DNA from: CAYSPO01 sp964432945
GTDB taxonomy: Bacteria; Bacillota; Clostridia; Tissierellales; Peptoniphilaceae
Assembly (NCBI GenBank): GCA_964432945.1
Contig: CAYSPO010000018.1
Coordinates: 1 to 26,525, forward strand
Direction: 5' to 3'
Length of the DNA: 26,525 bases
Below the pieces are notes generated by a model. It ran no database searches. It saw only the letters and a program-made list of their open reading frames with translations, and was not told the origin of the DNA. Position 1 is the stretch's first letter. The number at the start of each line of letters is the position of its first letter. Below, one piece after another: positions 8,501-16,442 of this stretch. Position numbers and translations under genes: made by a program.

Positions 8501-9067
8501 AACGGGATTTTGATAATCTAAAGGATATATATCTACAATGCCACCGCGAATTGCAAATTCTCCTTTTCCTTCAACTCTTTCTACTCTTTGGTACTCTAGG
8601 TCTATTAAATTTTTTTCGAGTTTATCTAAATCTATCTCATCGTCTATGGAAATCTTAATACTTAAATCTCTAAAGTATTTAGGAGTTGAAATCTTTTTTA
8701 TCAAAGATTCAGCTGAAGCAACAAGAATAAAATTCTCTCCTTTAGAAAGCTTATTAATAACTCGTATTCTTTCTATATCTCCGTCAAATTCCACAGGCTT
8801 TATGTCATGAAAATTTATATTAGTTCTTGGAAAGTGCATAATGTCTATTCCTGATAAGCCAAGAGCTGATTCATAATATTTTCTGGCTTTTAATTCATCT
8901 TCAACTATAAAAAGTACAGGTTTAGATGAATGTTCCCAAATAGAATAAACAAAATGAGGAAGGCTTTCCTCACTCATCCCATAGATGTATTGAGAGCCTT
9001 CCAAATTATTTAATATATTATTGTAAGTTTTATCTTTCTTTAAATGGTCTATCAAAAAGTTAGTCAT
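5585..9067 (-). CDS. mfd: Mfd, transcription-repair coupling factor
   Basis: ATP-driven translocase that removes RNA polymerase stalled at DNA lesions and recruits UvrA/UvrB. At 1160 residues it has the normal full length. Layout: UvrB-homology region in the first 350 residues or so, a CarD-like RNA-polymerase-interacting domain from about residue 497 (DYVVHENHGIGVYKGLEEI), the translocase motor with Walker A GDVGFGKTE near 648, DEEQRFG near 748, SATPIPRTLQMG, the RecG-type ATSIIETGMDI motif near 892, and the C-terminal TRCF domain at about 1010-1100. The frame permits a TTG one codon earlier, but the ATG at 9067 fits better. It overlaps the end of pth by 8 nt, so translation is probably coupled. 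Confidence 0.97.
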   Translation of the reverse strand: MTNFLIDHLKKDKTYNNILNNLEGSQYIYGMSEESLPHFVYSIWEHSSKPVLFIVEDELKARKYYESALGLSGIDIMHFPRTNINFHDIKPVEFDGDIERIRVINKLSKGENFILVASAESLIKKISTPKYFRDLSIKISIDDEIDLDKLEKNLIDLEYQRVERVEGKGEFAIRGGIVDIYPLDYQNPVRIELFDVEIDSMRTFEVDSQRSVDEMEVVRIAPAREFLSTKEDKELILKGLKKDLESIKNKAYSPENKKKLEEKYKKIYDKVENELTLANMDLILPYVKNNSYSNILEYFNGLIIYEDADKVYSKLDDIEEKFNDDLLYQIENAEAFPTLKDAIFKENEIRKLAKKSPSINISQLKKNTRIIKPDLISKLTTSEIVSYAKQFPRLVEELKTRLNEDYRIIAFTANENLAHSLEANLKKEGLDPIYTDNVYQKMKEGQIFITPFSLQRGFEYLDTKTIFLTHHEIYGTERKTKKPKKKKAKNLLAVSDLNIDDYVVHENHGIGVYKGLEEIEISGVKKDYLILEYRGTDKLYIPTDQMNMIQRYISSGDKKPQLSKLGTSSWTKAKARAKKVVEEIAEDLVELYAKRANEKGYAFSKDGDWQREFEDSFEYEETDSQLKAIAEIKEDMESERPMDRILCGDVGFGKTEVAVRAAFKAVMDGKQVAFLVPTTILAQQHYSNIKKRFKNFPINIDVISRFRSKGQQNQVIREVREGSIDILIGTHRILSSDVKFKDLGLLIIDEEQRFGVKHKEQIKLIKENVDVLTLSATPIPRTLQMGLVGIRDMSLLDEAPEERHPTSIYVLEYDQAIIRDAIVKELSRDGQVYFVYNRVTDMDSIVKQLKELVPEAEIAMAHGQMNEKVLENIMFEFTEGTYDILVATSIIETGMDIHNVNTMIIYNADYLGLSQLYQLKGRIGRSNRTSYAYFTYQPGKSLTEISEKRLKAIKDFGEFGSGLKIAMRDLELRGAGNILGESQSGHIDSIGYDLYMKFLEDAINRTKNEGYVPEVEVNIDLNINSYIPSDYIGSSDDKVEIYKKIAEIGDKDKYYDIIDELVDRFGDLPEPVLNIIKISLIKNEAKKLGLINISGDKRRIKFEYESRDTYSLEDIQVLSSKFEENLEFDLSKTPSFTLSVIDFDQVYEFLETIKSLKGIE

Positions 9068-9632
9068 CAAAAGTCATCCCATTATATATATTCATAGCAG
9101 AGTCCACTCCCTTTTCAACTATTTCAAGAGAGGCTTCTGCTGCTGCTTGTATTTCTTTTTTAACTACCGGGACTTCCTTACTAGTAAATTTACTTAAAAC
9201 AAAGTCTGCTAAATCCATATAATCAGGCTTTTGACTTATGCTTATTCTTACTCTTGGAAATTTATCATCTCCAAGGTACTTCACTATCGATCTCATTCCA
9301 TTATGAGAGCCTGAGCTTCCTTTGCCTTTAACCCTTATAGTTGAAAAAGGAATATCTATATCATCATAGATTATAATTAAATCTTTTAAATCAATATTAT
9401 AGTAGTCAACCAATTCCCTTACTGATTCACCAGAATTATTCATAAAGGTCTGCGGTTTAGCTAAAATTACTTTGTCAGATAATCGCAATTCTCCTGTTTG
9501 AGCCTTGCATTTAAGTTTATTTACTTGGATCTGGTATTTTTTAGCTATCTCATCAATAGCTAAAAACCCTACATTGTGGCGAGTATTTTCATATTTAGAT
9601 CCAGGATTCCCCAAACCTACAATTAATTTCAT
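9060..9632 (-). CDS. pth: Peptidyl-tRNA hydrolase
   Basis: Cleaves peptidyl-tRNAs dropped from the ribosome and recycles the tRNA. The 190 residues match the bacterial Pth family. Visible signature parts: LIVGLGNPGSKYENTRHNVGF with the catalytic His19, FMNNSGE with the substrate-binding Asn, and IIIYDDIDIPF with the catalytic-site Asp, then GSSGSHNGMRSI. Its ATG shares one base with the prs stop codon (TAATG), a termination-reinitiation junction. The order glmU-prs-pth-mfd is the Bacillus gcaD-prs-(ctc)-spoVC-(fin)-mfd order without ctc and fin. Confidence 0.97.
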   Translation of the reverse strand: MKLIVGLGNPGSKYENTRHNVGFLAIDEIAKKYQIQVNKLKCKAQTGELRLSDKVILAKPQTFMNNSGESVRELVDYYNIDLKDLIIIYDDIDIPFSTIRVKGKGSSGSHNGMRSIVKYLGDDKFPRVRISISQKPDYMDLADFVLSKFTSKEVPVVKKEIQAAAEASLEIVEKGVDSAMNIYNGMTFDD

Positions 9633-10588
9633 TAAATTATACCGTCAAATAATGAGCTTACTGATTCGTTGTTATGAATATTTTTAATTGCTTTTGCGAA
9701 TATATCAGCTACAGAAACAACTGCAAATTTATCTGTTTTTGCTCCTTCTGGAAGTGGTATTGTATCTGTAATAACGCATTTTTTAACAGCTGAATGCTCT
9801 ATTCTATCAATAGCAGGACCTGAAAGCACTCCGTGAGTTGCAGTTATATAAACATCTTTTGCTCCTTTTTCAATAAGAGCCTCTGCTGCGTTTGTGATAG
9901 TTCCAGCTGTGTCAATAATATCATCAATGATAATACAATTTTTGCCTTCAATATCTCCAATTATATTCATTACTTCAGAAACATTATCTTTTGGTCTTCT
10001 TTTTTCAATAATTGCGATAGGAAGATTTAAGTAGTTAGAGAAATTTCTAGCTCTAGTAACCCCGCCAAGGTCAGGAGATACAACAACGAAGTCTTTTTCT
10101 CTTTCAACTGTTTCTTTGAAAGCTGCTGCAATAGTTTGAGCGGCTGTTAAATGGTCTACTGGAATATCAAAATATCCTTGAATTTGTCCTGCATGAAGAT
10201 CCATAGAAATAACCCTATCTGCTCCAGCAGTAGTCATAAGATTGGCTACTAATTTAGCACTAATAGGCTCTCTACCCTTTGTTTTTCTATCTTGTCTAGC
10301 ATATCCATAATAAGGAACCACTGCATTAATTGATTTAGCTGATGCTCTTTTAGCAGCATCTATCATTATTAATAATTCCATTAAATGATCATTAACTGGC
10401 TTACAAGTTGGCTGAACAATAAATACATCACAGCCTCTTACTGTTTCATTAAGTACAGTGTTTACTTCTCCATCGCTGAATTTTTCAAGGACAATTTTAC
10501 CTAAGTCTATTCCTAAATTGTCACAAATTACTTTTGCAAATTTTTCGTTAGCGTTTCCTGAAAAAACTTTTAATTGATAATTATTCAT
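9632..10588 (-). CDS. prs: Ribose-phosphate pyrophosphokinase (PRPP synthetase)
   Basis: Makes PRPP from ribose 5-phosphate and ATP, feeding purine, pyrimidine, histidine and NAD synthesis, including the hpt reaction encoded nearby. The 318-residue class I enzyme shows VIVQ-type phosphate-binding start (FIVQPTCKPVNDHLMELL), YYGYARQDRK, the metal-binding SMDLHAGQIQGYFD, VVSPDLGGVTRARNF and the PRPP loop CIIIDDIIDTAGTI. The open frame extends 24 codons further into glmU, but the ATG at 10588 fits the usual N-terminus and has GAGGGG 6 nt upstream. It overlaps the end of glmU by 8 nt. Confidence 0.97.
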   Translation of the reverse strand: MNNYQLKVFSGNANEKFAKVICDNLGIDLGKIVLEKFSDGEVNTVLNETVRGCDVFIVQPTCKPVNDHLMELLIMIDAAKRASAKSINAVVPYYGYARQDRKTKGREPISAKLVANLMTTAGADRVISMDLHAGQIQGYFDIPVDHLTAAQTIAAAFKETVEREKDFVVVSPDLGGVTRARNFSNYLNLPIAIIEKRRPKDNVSEVMNIIGDIEGKNCIIIDDIIDTAGTITNAAEALIEKGAKDVYITATHGVLSGPAIDRIEHSAVKKCVITDTIPLPEGAKTDKFAVVSVADIFAKAIKNIHNNESVSSLFDGII

Positions 10589-11960
10589 TGTCATCCCCTC
10601 TTTTTTTATAAACCCAATTCTCAATTTGACGTGCCTTTGCCCTAGTAATATATAGAGCACCTTTTTTTACATCTTCTGTTACAGTTGAATCTGCTCCCAC
10701 AAAACCATCTTCTTCTATTTCTACCGGTGCAATTAAAGTTGAATTTGAACCTATAAAAGAATTATCTCCTATTTTTGTTTTGTGTTTATTTTTCCCATCA
10801 TAATTGGCAAATATTACCCCACAACCAATATTAACATTTTTGCCAATTTCTCCATCGCCAACATAGGCATGATGGCCTGCTTTTGATCCTTCTTCCATAG
10901 TAGAATTTTTAATCTCGACAAAGTTACCTATCTTTACTCCATCTTTTATATCAGACCTTGGTCTTAGGTGGGCAAAAGGTCCTATTTTTACATTTGATTC
11001 AATCTTTGAATCTTCGATATCAGAAGTTTTTATATGAACATTATCTCCAATTAATGAATTACTAATACTAGAATTTTCTATTATACAGTCTTCTCCAATA
11101 ACTGTATTACCAGTTATTTTGCTTCCAGAATAAATATAAGTATCTCTACCTATTTCAACACCAGGCTCAATAAAAATATTTGATGGGTTTTCCATAACAA
11201 CTCCATTGAGCATAAATTCATCATTTACTCTTGCTCTCATAATTTCTTGAGCTTCAGCTAATTGTTTTTTTGTATTTATTCCGTAAGCTTCAGTTACATC
11301 TTCAAGTTTAAAGACTCCAAGTCTTTTATTCTGATCTGATAACTTTTTAATAACATCTGTTACATATATTTCACCTTGAGCATTATTCATGTCTAAGGTT
11401 TTAAGTGATTCTTTTAAAAGACCACCATTAAAGATAAAAATTCCTGAATTACATTCTTTTATCTTTTTTTGTTCTTCATTTGTATCTTTTTCTTCAACTA
11501 TCGCCTCAAGGAAGCCTTTATCATCTCTAATTATTCTTCCATAACCAAAAGGATTGTCTATCATTGCTGATAAGAGGGAACCGTCATTATTATGATTTTT
11601 ATGAAAGTCTATAAAATCTTTTAAAGTCTCTCCTCTAAGAAGTGGACTATCTCCTGTTAAAATAAGAACCTCATCATCGTCCTTAATCTCATCAGTTGCT
11701 AATCCCACTGCATAACCTGTTCCATAAGGATATTCTTCACCGATTTTTTGCTCTCTATATATTGCCCTATCATCAAATAAATTTTCAATATAATCCTTGT
11801 TAGTACCTACAATAATTATATTTTTTTCTACACCAGCATCTTCACTGGCCTTTAGTATGTATTCTATCATTGGTTTATTTAATATTTTTTGGCCAACTTT
11901 CGAATATTTAGATTTCATTCTTGTGCCTTCACCTGCGGCTAGAATTATAGAAACGAACAA
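10581..11960 (-). CDS. glmU: GlmU, bifunctional GlcNAc-1-P uridyltransferase / GlcN-1-P acetyltransferase
   Basis: Makes UDP-GlcNAc, the first committed precursor for peptidoglycan, in two steps. The N-terminal half is a nucleotidyltransferase domain with LAAGEGTRMKS at residues 7-17 and LTGDSPLL. The C-terminal half is a left-handed beta-helix of hexapeptide repeats with the acetyltransferase block GHHAYVGDGEIG and GCGVIFANYDGKNKHKT. I chose TTG at 11960 as start: it puts the LAAGEGTRM motif at its usual place and has AAGGTGGG about 8 nt before it, giving 459 residues, close to the usual 456. The longer frame starting at 11990 would begin at about the transcription start. It is the first gene of the glmU-prs-pth-mfd operon and is divergent from murC, another peptidoglycan gene. 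Confidence 0.96.
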   Translation of the reverse strand: MFVSIILAAGEGTRMKSKYSKVGQKILNKPMIEYILKASEDAGVEKNIIIVGTNKDYIENLFDDRAIYREQKIGEEYPYGTGYAVGLATDEIKDDDEVLILTGDSPLLRGETLKDFIDFHKNHNNDGSLLSAMIDNPFGYGRIIRDDKGFLEAIVEEKDTNEEQKKIKECNSGIFIFNGGLLKESLKTLDMNNAQGEIYVTDVIKKLSDQNKRLGVFKLEDVTEAYGINTKKQLAEAQEIMRARVNDEFMLNGVVMENPSNIFIEPGVEIGRDTYIYSGSKITGNTVIGEDCIIENSSISNSLIGDNVHIKTSDIEDSKIESNVKIGPFAHLRPRSDIKDGVKIGNFVEIKNSTMEEGSKAGHHAYVGDGEIGKNVNIGCGVIFANYDGKNKHKTKIGDNSFIGSNSTLIAPVEIEEDGFVGADSTVTEDVKKGALYITRAKARQIENWVYKKRGDDNE

Positions 11961-11992
11961 ACTAACACCCACCTTCTTTAATTTCCTCATCT

Positions 11993-12020
11993 ATTATACC
12001 ATTAAAAATAGTTCATACAA
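11993..12020 (-). promoter_or_regulatory. Extended -10 promoter for the glmU operon
   Basis: On the minus strand TGG TATAAT (-10 at 11998-11993) is preceded by TTGTAT (12020-12015) with a 16-nt spacer. The -35 is weak, and the TGG extension with a perfect hexamer is the main evidence. Predicted start near 11986, leaving a leader of about 26 nt to the TTG codon. Confidence 0.65.
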
Positions 12021-12040
12021 AAATAATACAAGGATTTCCC

Positions 12041-12059
12041 ATAAATCTTTAAGATTTAT
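12041..12059. promoter_or_regulatory. 19-bp palindrome between the glmU and murC promoters
   Basis: ATAAATCTT-T-AAGATTTAT: two 9-bp arms around one base, perfectly symmetric. It lies upstream of both divergent -35 regions (12015-12020 and 12132-12137). It has no T-run for a terminator, so an operator is possible. Chance occurrence in AT-rich DNA cannot be excluded. Confidence 0.35.
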
Positions 12060-12131
12060 TTGTATTTTCATCAAATTTTTAGTAGTTAGAAAATTTTTTT
12101 AAAGTATTTATAAGAAAAAACCTAAGATAAG

Positions 12132-12160
12132 TTGTAAAATTTGAGAATACTTAATATAAT
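12132..12160 (+). promoter_or_regulatory. Sigma-A promoter for murC
   Basis: TTGTAA (12132-12137), a 17-nt spacer and a perfect TATAAT (12155-12160). Predicted start near 12167, leader about 20 nt with GGGGGA before the ATG. Confidence 0.7.
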
Positions 12161-12186
12161 GAAAGAAGAATTTAATAGGGGGAATT

Positions 12187-13590
12187 ATGTTTACTTTTAA
12201 TATAGATAATAAAGACCAATATAAAAATATACATTTCATCGGTATTGGTGGTATCAGTATGTCTGGTATTGCCCTTTTACTCCATGAATCAGGCTTTACA
12301 ATTAGTGGCTCAGATAGACAAGCAAACCCACATACAATAATTTTAGAGAACAAAGGTATAAAAATTACTTACGAACAAAAAGCAGAAAATATAGAAAATC
12401 CAGATCTTGTAATTTATACAGATGCAATACTTCCAGAAAATCCGGAATTAATAGCAGCTAAAAATTTAAATATTCCTGTTGTAACAAGAGGAGTTTTCCT
12501 TGGAGCATTAATGAGAAACTATAAACATGCAATTGCCATATCTGGTAGCCATGGAAAAAGTACAGTTACTAGTATGATTTCTACAGTTATGGTCAACACT
12601 GAACATAATCCTACAATACTTCTTGGAGGAGACCTTGATGAGATTTCAGGAAATACTCTAGTAGGAGAAAGAGATTACTTAATTACAGAAGCTTGCGAAT
12701 ATAAGGGGAATATACTAAACTTCTTCCCTACAACAGCTATTGTATTGAATATAAGCCCAGATCATCTTGATTATTTTAAGGATCTTGATCATATAATTGA
12801 TACATTTATCGGATATATGAAAAACTTAGATGAAAATGATAACGCAATTATAAATATAGATGATGAAAACTGCATAAATTTAATCGAACATATAAAAGGT
12901 AATGTATACACCTTTGGAATGGATAACGAAGAGGCAGATTATAATATAAAGAATATAGTTCATGATGAAATTGGTAGACCAAATTTTGATGTTTTATGCC
13001 CAGATGGCTCTGTGTTAAATCTATCATTAAATGTGGTTGGAGATTTCAATATTTATAATGCAACAGCAACTGCTATTGCTTTGTTGGAAACTGGAGTAAG
13101 CCCAGAATTAATTATCTCAAGGTTGAAAAGCTATAAACCTCTTCATAGAAGAATGGAGCTTGTAGGCACATATAATAATGCCAATGTTTTAACTGATTAT
13201 GGTCACCATCCAATTGAAATAAAAAATACACTTGATGCTATAGCTGCCCATAAAAAAGGTAGATTAGTATGTGTATTCCAACCTCACACATATTCAAGAA
13301 CTAAATCTTTATTAGAAGAATTCTCTCATGCCTTTTACTCAGCAGATGAGGTTGTTGTTACAGAAATTTACGCAGCAAGAGAAAACTTTGATCCGACTAT
13401 AAAATCTGAAGACTTAGTGGAGAAACTTGTGGCAAATGGTGTAAATGCTAAATATATTAAAGATTTCCCTGAAACTTGTGCTTATATTCAAAGCATACTT
13501 GAAGAAAATGATACAGTTATTACAACAGGGTGCGGAAATCCTCACCTACTGGCCTATATGATAGCTGGTGTTGAAGAAAAAGCTGTATAA
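12187..13590 (+). CDS. murC: MurC, UDP-N-acetylmuramate--L-alanine ligase
   Basis: Adds L-alanine to UDP-MurNAc, the first amino acid of the peptidoglycan stem peptide, in the cytoplasm. The 467 residues carry the three Mur ligase domains: an N-terminal Rossmann-like UDP-binding domain with IHFIGIGGISMSGIALLL (about 15-32), the ATP-binding domain with P-loop GSHGKST (near 119-125; Ser where Thr is commoner) and later NISPDHLDY, and a C-terminal domain with DYGHHPIEI and FQPHTYSRT. ATG at 12187 is preceded by GGGGGA. It is transcribed alone, divergent from glmU and convergent with nrdG. Confidence 0.97.
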   Translation: MFTFNIDNKDQYKNIHFIGIGGISMSGIALLLHESGFTISGSDRQANPHTIILENKGIKITYEQKAENIENPDLVIYTDAILPENPELIAAKNLNIPVVTRGVFLGALMRNYKHAIAISGSHGKSTVTSMISTVMVNTEHNPTILLGGDLDEISGNTLVGERDYLITEACEYKGNILNFFPTTAIVLNISPDHLDYFKDLDHIIDTFIGYMKNLDENDNAIINIDDENCINLIEHIKGNVYTFGMDNEEADYNIKNIVHDEIGRPNFDVLCPDGSVLNLSLNVVGDFNIYNATATAIALLETGVSPELIISRLKSYKPLHRRMELVGTYNNANVLTDYGHHPIEIKNTLDAIAAHKKGRLVCVFQPHTYSRTKSLLEEFSHAFYSADEVVVTEIYAARENFDPTIKSEDLVEKLVANGVNAKYIKDFPETCAYIQSILEENDTVITTGCGNPHLLAYMIAGVEEKAV

Positions 13591-13610
13591 ATTATCTATA
13601 TAAAACAAAT

Positions 13611-13638
13611 AAAAAGCAACCTATCAAGGTTGCTTTTT
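13611..13638. terminator. Bidirectional terminator between murC and nrdG
   Basis: AAAAAGCAACCT and AGGTTGCTTTTT form a 12-bp stem around an ATCA loop, with T-runs on both strands. It can end both the murC (plus) and nrdDG (minus) transcripts. Confidence 0.9.
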
Positions 13639-13662
13639 TTATTTCTCTATTTTCATAAATAT

Positions 13663-14157
13663 TTATATATCGTAAACTATAGGAGTTTTATTCTCAAGAC
13701 TTTTCTTTATATCAAGAATTCTTTGATTGCTCGATCCTCTAAACTTCAAAGTTAAATCCTTTAATTCTTCTACAAATAAACCATCTACTAAAACATCGCA
13801 TTCCTTTAGTAACTCAATTTTATCCAAATCTTGTATAATTTCTTCAAAAGTGTATCCAGAATAAACCCAGATATTCTTTTTTACTTCTTTTTTTATTTCT
13901 CTTACTACACCAGCTAAGTCTTTTGAATTTTGAAAAGGCTCTCCGCCAAGTAAACTAAGTCCACTCACGCTTTTATCTTTCAAATAAGAGATTACTTTTT
14001 TAGTTTCGTTTTCAGTCCAAATATCTCCATACTTAAAGTTTTGATATTCTTTATTGAAGCAGCCGGGGCAATTATGAGTACAGCCAGTAACAAAGATAGT
14101 TGATCTTATACCTGGTCCATTGGCTACATCAAATTTTCTAATTTGTGCAAATCTCAT
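13663..14157 (-). CDS. nrdG: NrdG, anaerobic ribonucleotide reductase activase
   Basis: Radical-SAM enzyme that installs the glycyl radical on NrdD. Of 164 residues. The [4Fe-4S] motif is CTHNCPGC (Cys26, Cys30, Cys33: C-x3-C-x2-C, with the usual NCPGC). The SAM-binding GGEPF follows at 71-75. The N-terminus with NGPGIR is typical. Its ATG shares a base with the nrdD stop (TAATG), so the two are co-translated. The Fe-S cluster and the radical it makes are sensitive to O2 and NO. Confidence 0.97.
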   Translation of the reverse strand: MRFAQIRKFDVANGPGIRSTIFVTGCTHNCPGCFNKEYQNFKYGDIWTENETKKVISYLKDKSVSGLSLLGGEPFQNSKDLAGVVREIKKEVKKNIWVYSGYTFEEIIQDLDKIELLKECDVLVDGLFVEELKDLTLKFRGSSNQRILDIKKSLENKTPIVYDI

Positions 14158-16304
14158 TATATATGCATTACCCTTGCGTTTATTTCCTTAGTTCTTCCTT
14201 CATTCCAGAAGTTTTCTCCTAAGTATCCGCAGGTCCTCCTAATTACTGTAAGTTTGTTTCTATTTGAATTTTTACATTGTGGACATTCCCATTCACCATC
14301 GTTATTAATGATGATTTCTCCGTCATATCCACACTCATGACAATAATCTAACTTAGTATTAAACTCAGCATAGTTTATATTGTCGTAAATATATTCAATC
14401 ATTGTAAGCATAGCTTCAATATTGTTAGACATATTTGGAATTTCTGCATAGGAAATTGCTCCACCAGTAGAAATATCTTGGAACTGGCTTTCAAAGCTAA
14501 ACTTTGAGAATACATCTATATCTTCACCAACATAAACATGGTAAGAATTTGTATAGAAGCCTTTGTCAGTTACTCCTTCAATATCGCCAAACTTAGCCTT
14601 GTCGATTGAAGCAAATCTATGAGTTAAACTTTCTGCAGGAGTTCCGTAAAGAGCAAAACCAAGTCCAGTTTCTTCTTTCCACTCTCCAACTGCCTCTTTC
14701 ATTCTATTCATAAGTTTAACTGCAAATTCTTCTCCTTCTTTACTTGTATGACTTTGTCCAGTTACAAGGAGAGATGCTTCGTACACACCAATATATCCTA
14801 GAGAAATTGTTGCAAAACCATCTTCTAAGTATTTCCTGATTGGTTCAGATTTTCCTAGTCTTGCAATCCCACCATGTTGCCAGTGGATTGGGGAAACATC
14901 TGAAAGCTGGTCTTTTAATAAATCATATCTTAAAAGAAGAGCTTTTTTACAAAGATCTAATCTTTTATCAAGTAGTCTAAAGAAAGCTTCTTCATCTCCT
15001 TGTGAAAGAATTCCGATTTGAGGAAGGTTTAAAGAAACAACACCCATGTTAAATCTACCGTCAAATATATATTCTCCATCTTCATTTTTCCATGGAGCTA
15101 AAAATGACCTACAACCCATAGGAGCGAATACATTTCCTTCATAAACTTCTCTCATCTTTTTAGCAGATATATAATCTGGATACATTCTTTTTGCAGTACA
15201 TTCTGCTGCAAGTTCAGTTAAATAATAATACTTGCTTCCCTTATGTGTATTATGTTCATCTAAAACATATATTAACTTTGGAAAAGCTGGCGTTACATAT
15301 ACATTAGCTTCATTTTTTATTCCTTGAATTCTTTGCCTTAAGATTTCTTCTTGAATCATAGCTGCTTCTTTTTCATATTCATAGCCTAGCTCAAAATGCA
15401 TGAATAAAGTTACAAAAGGTGCTTGTCCATTAGTGGTCATAAGAGTATTTATTTGATATTGAACAGTTTGAATACCGTCTTTAATTTCTTTTTTCGTTCT
15501 TTTTTCAGCTACTTGCTTAGCTTTTTCAATATCTGGCTCTATTCCGTAAACTTCTTTTTGCTCCTCAACAATAGCTTCAAGATATTTTTCGTAAGATTTT
15601 CTTGCATAAGGGGCTAATATCCTATCTACTCCATTAATACTTTGTCCACCATATTGACCAGAAGCTATTTGGGCAATTATCTGAGTCATAACTGTACATG
15701 CAACTTGGAAAGATTTAGGAGTGTCAATTTTCTTACCATTTATAACTGTTCCATTATCTAGCATATCTTCCATATTAACTAGACAGCAGTTAAACATAGG
15801 CTGGATTATGTAGTCCATATCATGAAAATGAATAGCTCCAGAATCATGGGCTTGCACTATATCAGTTGGAATTATTTTTCTTCTAGCTATATCTTTAGAA
15901 ACCTCTCCAGCGATAAGGTCTCTTTGAGTAGATACAATATTTGCATCTTTATTGGAATTTTCTTCCATAACATTTTTATTGGTTTTATCTAGAAGTCCAA
16001 ATATCTCATCATCTGTTGTATTTTCTTTTCTTTTAAAAGCTTGAACAGCTTTATAGTTTTCATAAGCCCTAGCTGTTGCTGGGTTATTATATTTAAGTAA
16101 ATTGTAATAAACATGATCCTCGATTTGATATATGGTAAGGTCTTTTTTTGTAACCATTCCATAATCTTCAATTTCATCAGCTATTTTTTCTGCCAAACCT
16201 TCTACATAAATACCTGAACTAGAATTCATTGCCTTTTCTATGGCAATAACAATTTTACTTTTATCAAAATCAACAACCGTTCCATCTCTTTTAATTACTT
16301 TCAT
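14157..16304 (-). CDS. nrdD: NrdD, class III anaerobic ribonucleoside-triphosphate reductase
   Basis: Reduces ribonucleoside triphosphates to deoxy forms under anoxia using a glycyl radical. At 715 residues it has the standard length. Visible: an N-terminal ATP-cone allosteric domain (MKVIKRDGTVVDFDKSKI onward, about 1-95), the catalytic barrel with HDMDYI, FNCCLVN, GQAPFVTLF, and the C-terminal zinc site with four Cys (655, 658, 674, 677) followed by RRTCGYLG with the radical glycine at 693. The open frame extends 15 codons upstream, but ATG at 16304 with AAGGAG 6 nt before it and the usual ATP-cone beginning is preferred. First gene of nrdDG. Confidence 0.97.
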   Translation of the reverse strand: MKVIKRDGTVVDFDKSKIVIAIEKAMNSSSGIYVEGLAEKIADEIEDYGMVTKKDLTIYQIEDHVYYNLLKYNNPATARAYENYKAVQAFKRKENTTDDEIFGLLDKTNKNVMEENSNKDANIVSTQRDLIAGEVSKDIARRKIIPTDIVQAHDSGAIHFHDMDYIIQPMFNCCLVNMEDMLDNGTVINGKKIDTPKSFQVACTVMTQIIAQIASGQYGGQSINGVDRILAPYARKSYEKYLEAIVEEQKEVYGIEPDIEKAKQVAEKRTKKEIKDGIQTVQYQINTLMTTNGQAPFVTLFMHFELGYEYEKEAAMIQEEILRQRIQGIKNEANVYVTPAFPKLIYVLDEHNTHKGSKYYYLTELAAECTAKRMYPDYISAKKMREVYEGNVFAPMGCRSFLAPWKNEDGEYIFDGRFNMGVVSLNLPQIGILSQGDEEAFFRLLDKRLDLCKKALLLRYDLLKDQLSDVSPIHWQHGGIARLGKSEPIRKYLEDGFATISLGYIGVYEASLLVTGQSHTSKEGEEFAVKLMNRMKEAVGEWKEETGLGFALYGTPAESLTHRFASIDKAKFGDIEGVTDKGFYTNSYHVYVGEDIDVFSKFSFESQFQDISTGGAISYAEIPNMSNNIEAMLTMIEYIYDNINYAEFNTKLDYCHECGYDGEIIINNDGEWECPQCKNSNRNKLTVIRRTCGYLGENFWNEGRTKEINARVMHI

Positions 16305-16358
16305 TTTATGCTCCTTACCCCTAATCCATATACTTCTTTTTATGTCCAATCATAAGAA

Positions 16359-16380
16359 TAAAGATACATAGGTATCTTTA
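16359..16380 (-). promoter_or_regulatory. Hairpin in the nrdD leader
   Basis: TAAAGATAC/GTATCTTTA, a perfect 9-bp stem with a 4-nt loop, within the roughly 100-nt leader expected for nrdD. A short U-rich stretch (TTTATTCTTAT) follows, too weak to call a terminator. It may be a leader structure or an mRNA-stability element. Confidence 0.4.
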
Positions 16381-16407
16381 GACATTTGCTCTTTTCCATA
16401 TTTTATA

Positions 16408-16442
16408 CTACAAATTGTAGCATATATCAAAGCCAAGCACAA
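16408..16442 (-). promoter_or_regulatory. Predicted nrdDG promoter
   Basis: On the minus strand TTGTGC (16442-16437), a 17-nt spacer ending in TGC and TACAAT (16419-16414), an extended -10. Predicted start near 16407. The -10 lies inside a 13-bp palindrome, CTACAAATTGTAG (16408-16420). Confidence 0.5.

Noticed and set aside
10589..10660. 24-codon N-terminal extension of Prs
   Set aside because: It is inside glmU in another frame; the ATG at 10588 fits the family N-terminus and has GAGGGG upstream.
12108..12353. Minus-strand open frame of 81 codons overlapping the murC promoter and start
   Set aside because: It lies antisense to murC, covers its promoter, has no ribosome binding site, and reads like AT-rich shadow sequence.
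16305..16349. 15-codon N-terminal extension of NrdD
   Set aside because: The ATG at 16304 has AAGGAG at 6 nt and begins the usual MKVIKRDGTVV; the extension runs through that ribosome binding site.
16305..16407. Riboswitch in the nrdD leader
   Set aside because: Only a simple hairpin is seen; I find no conserved cobalamin or other riboswitch core.
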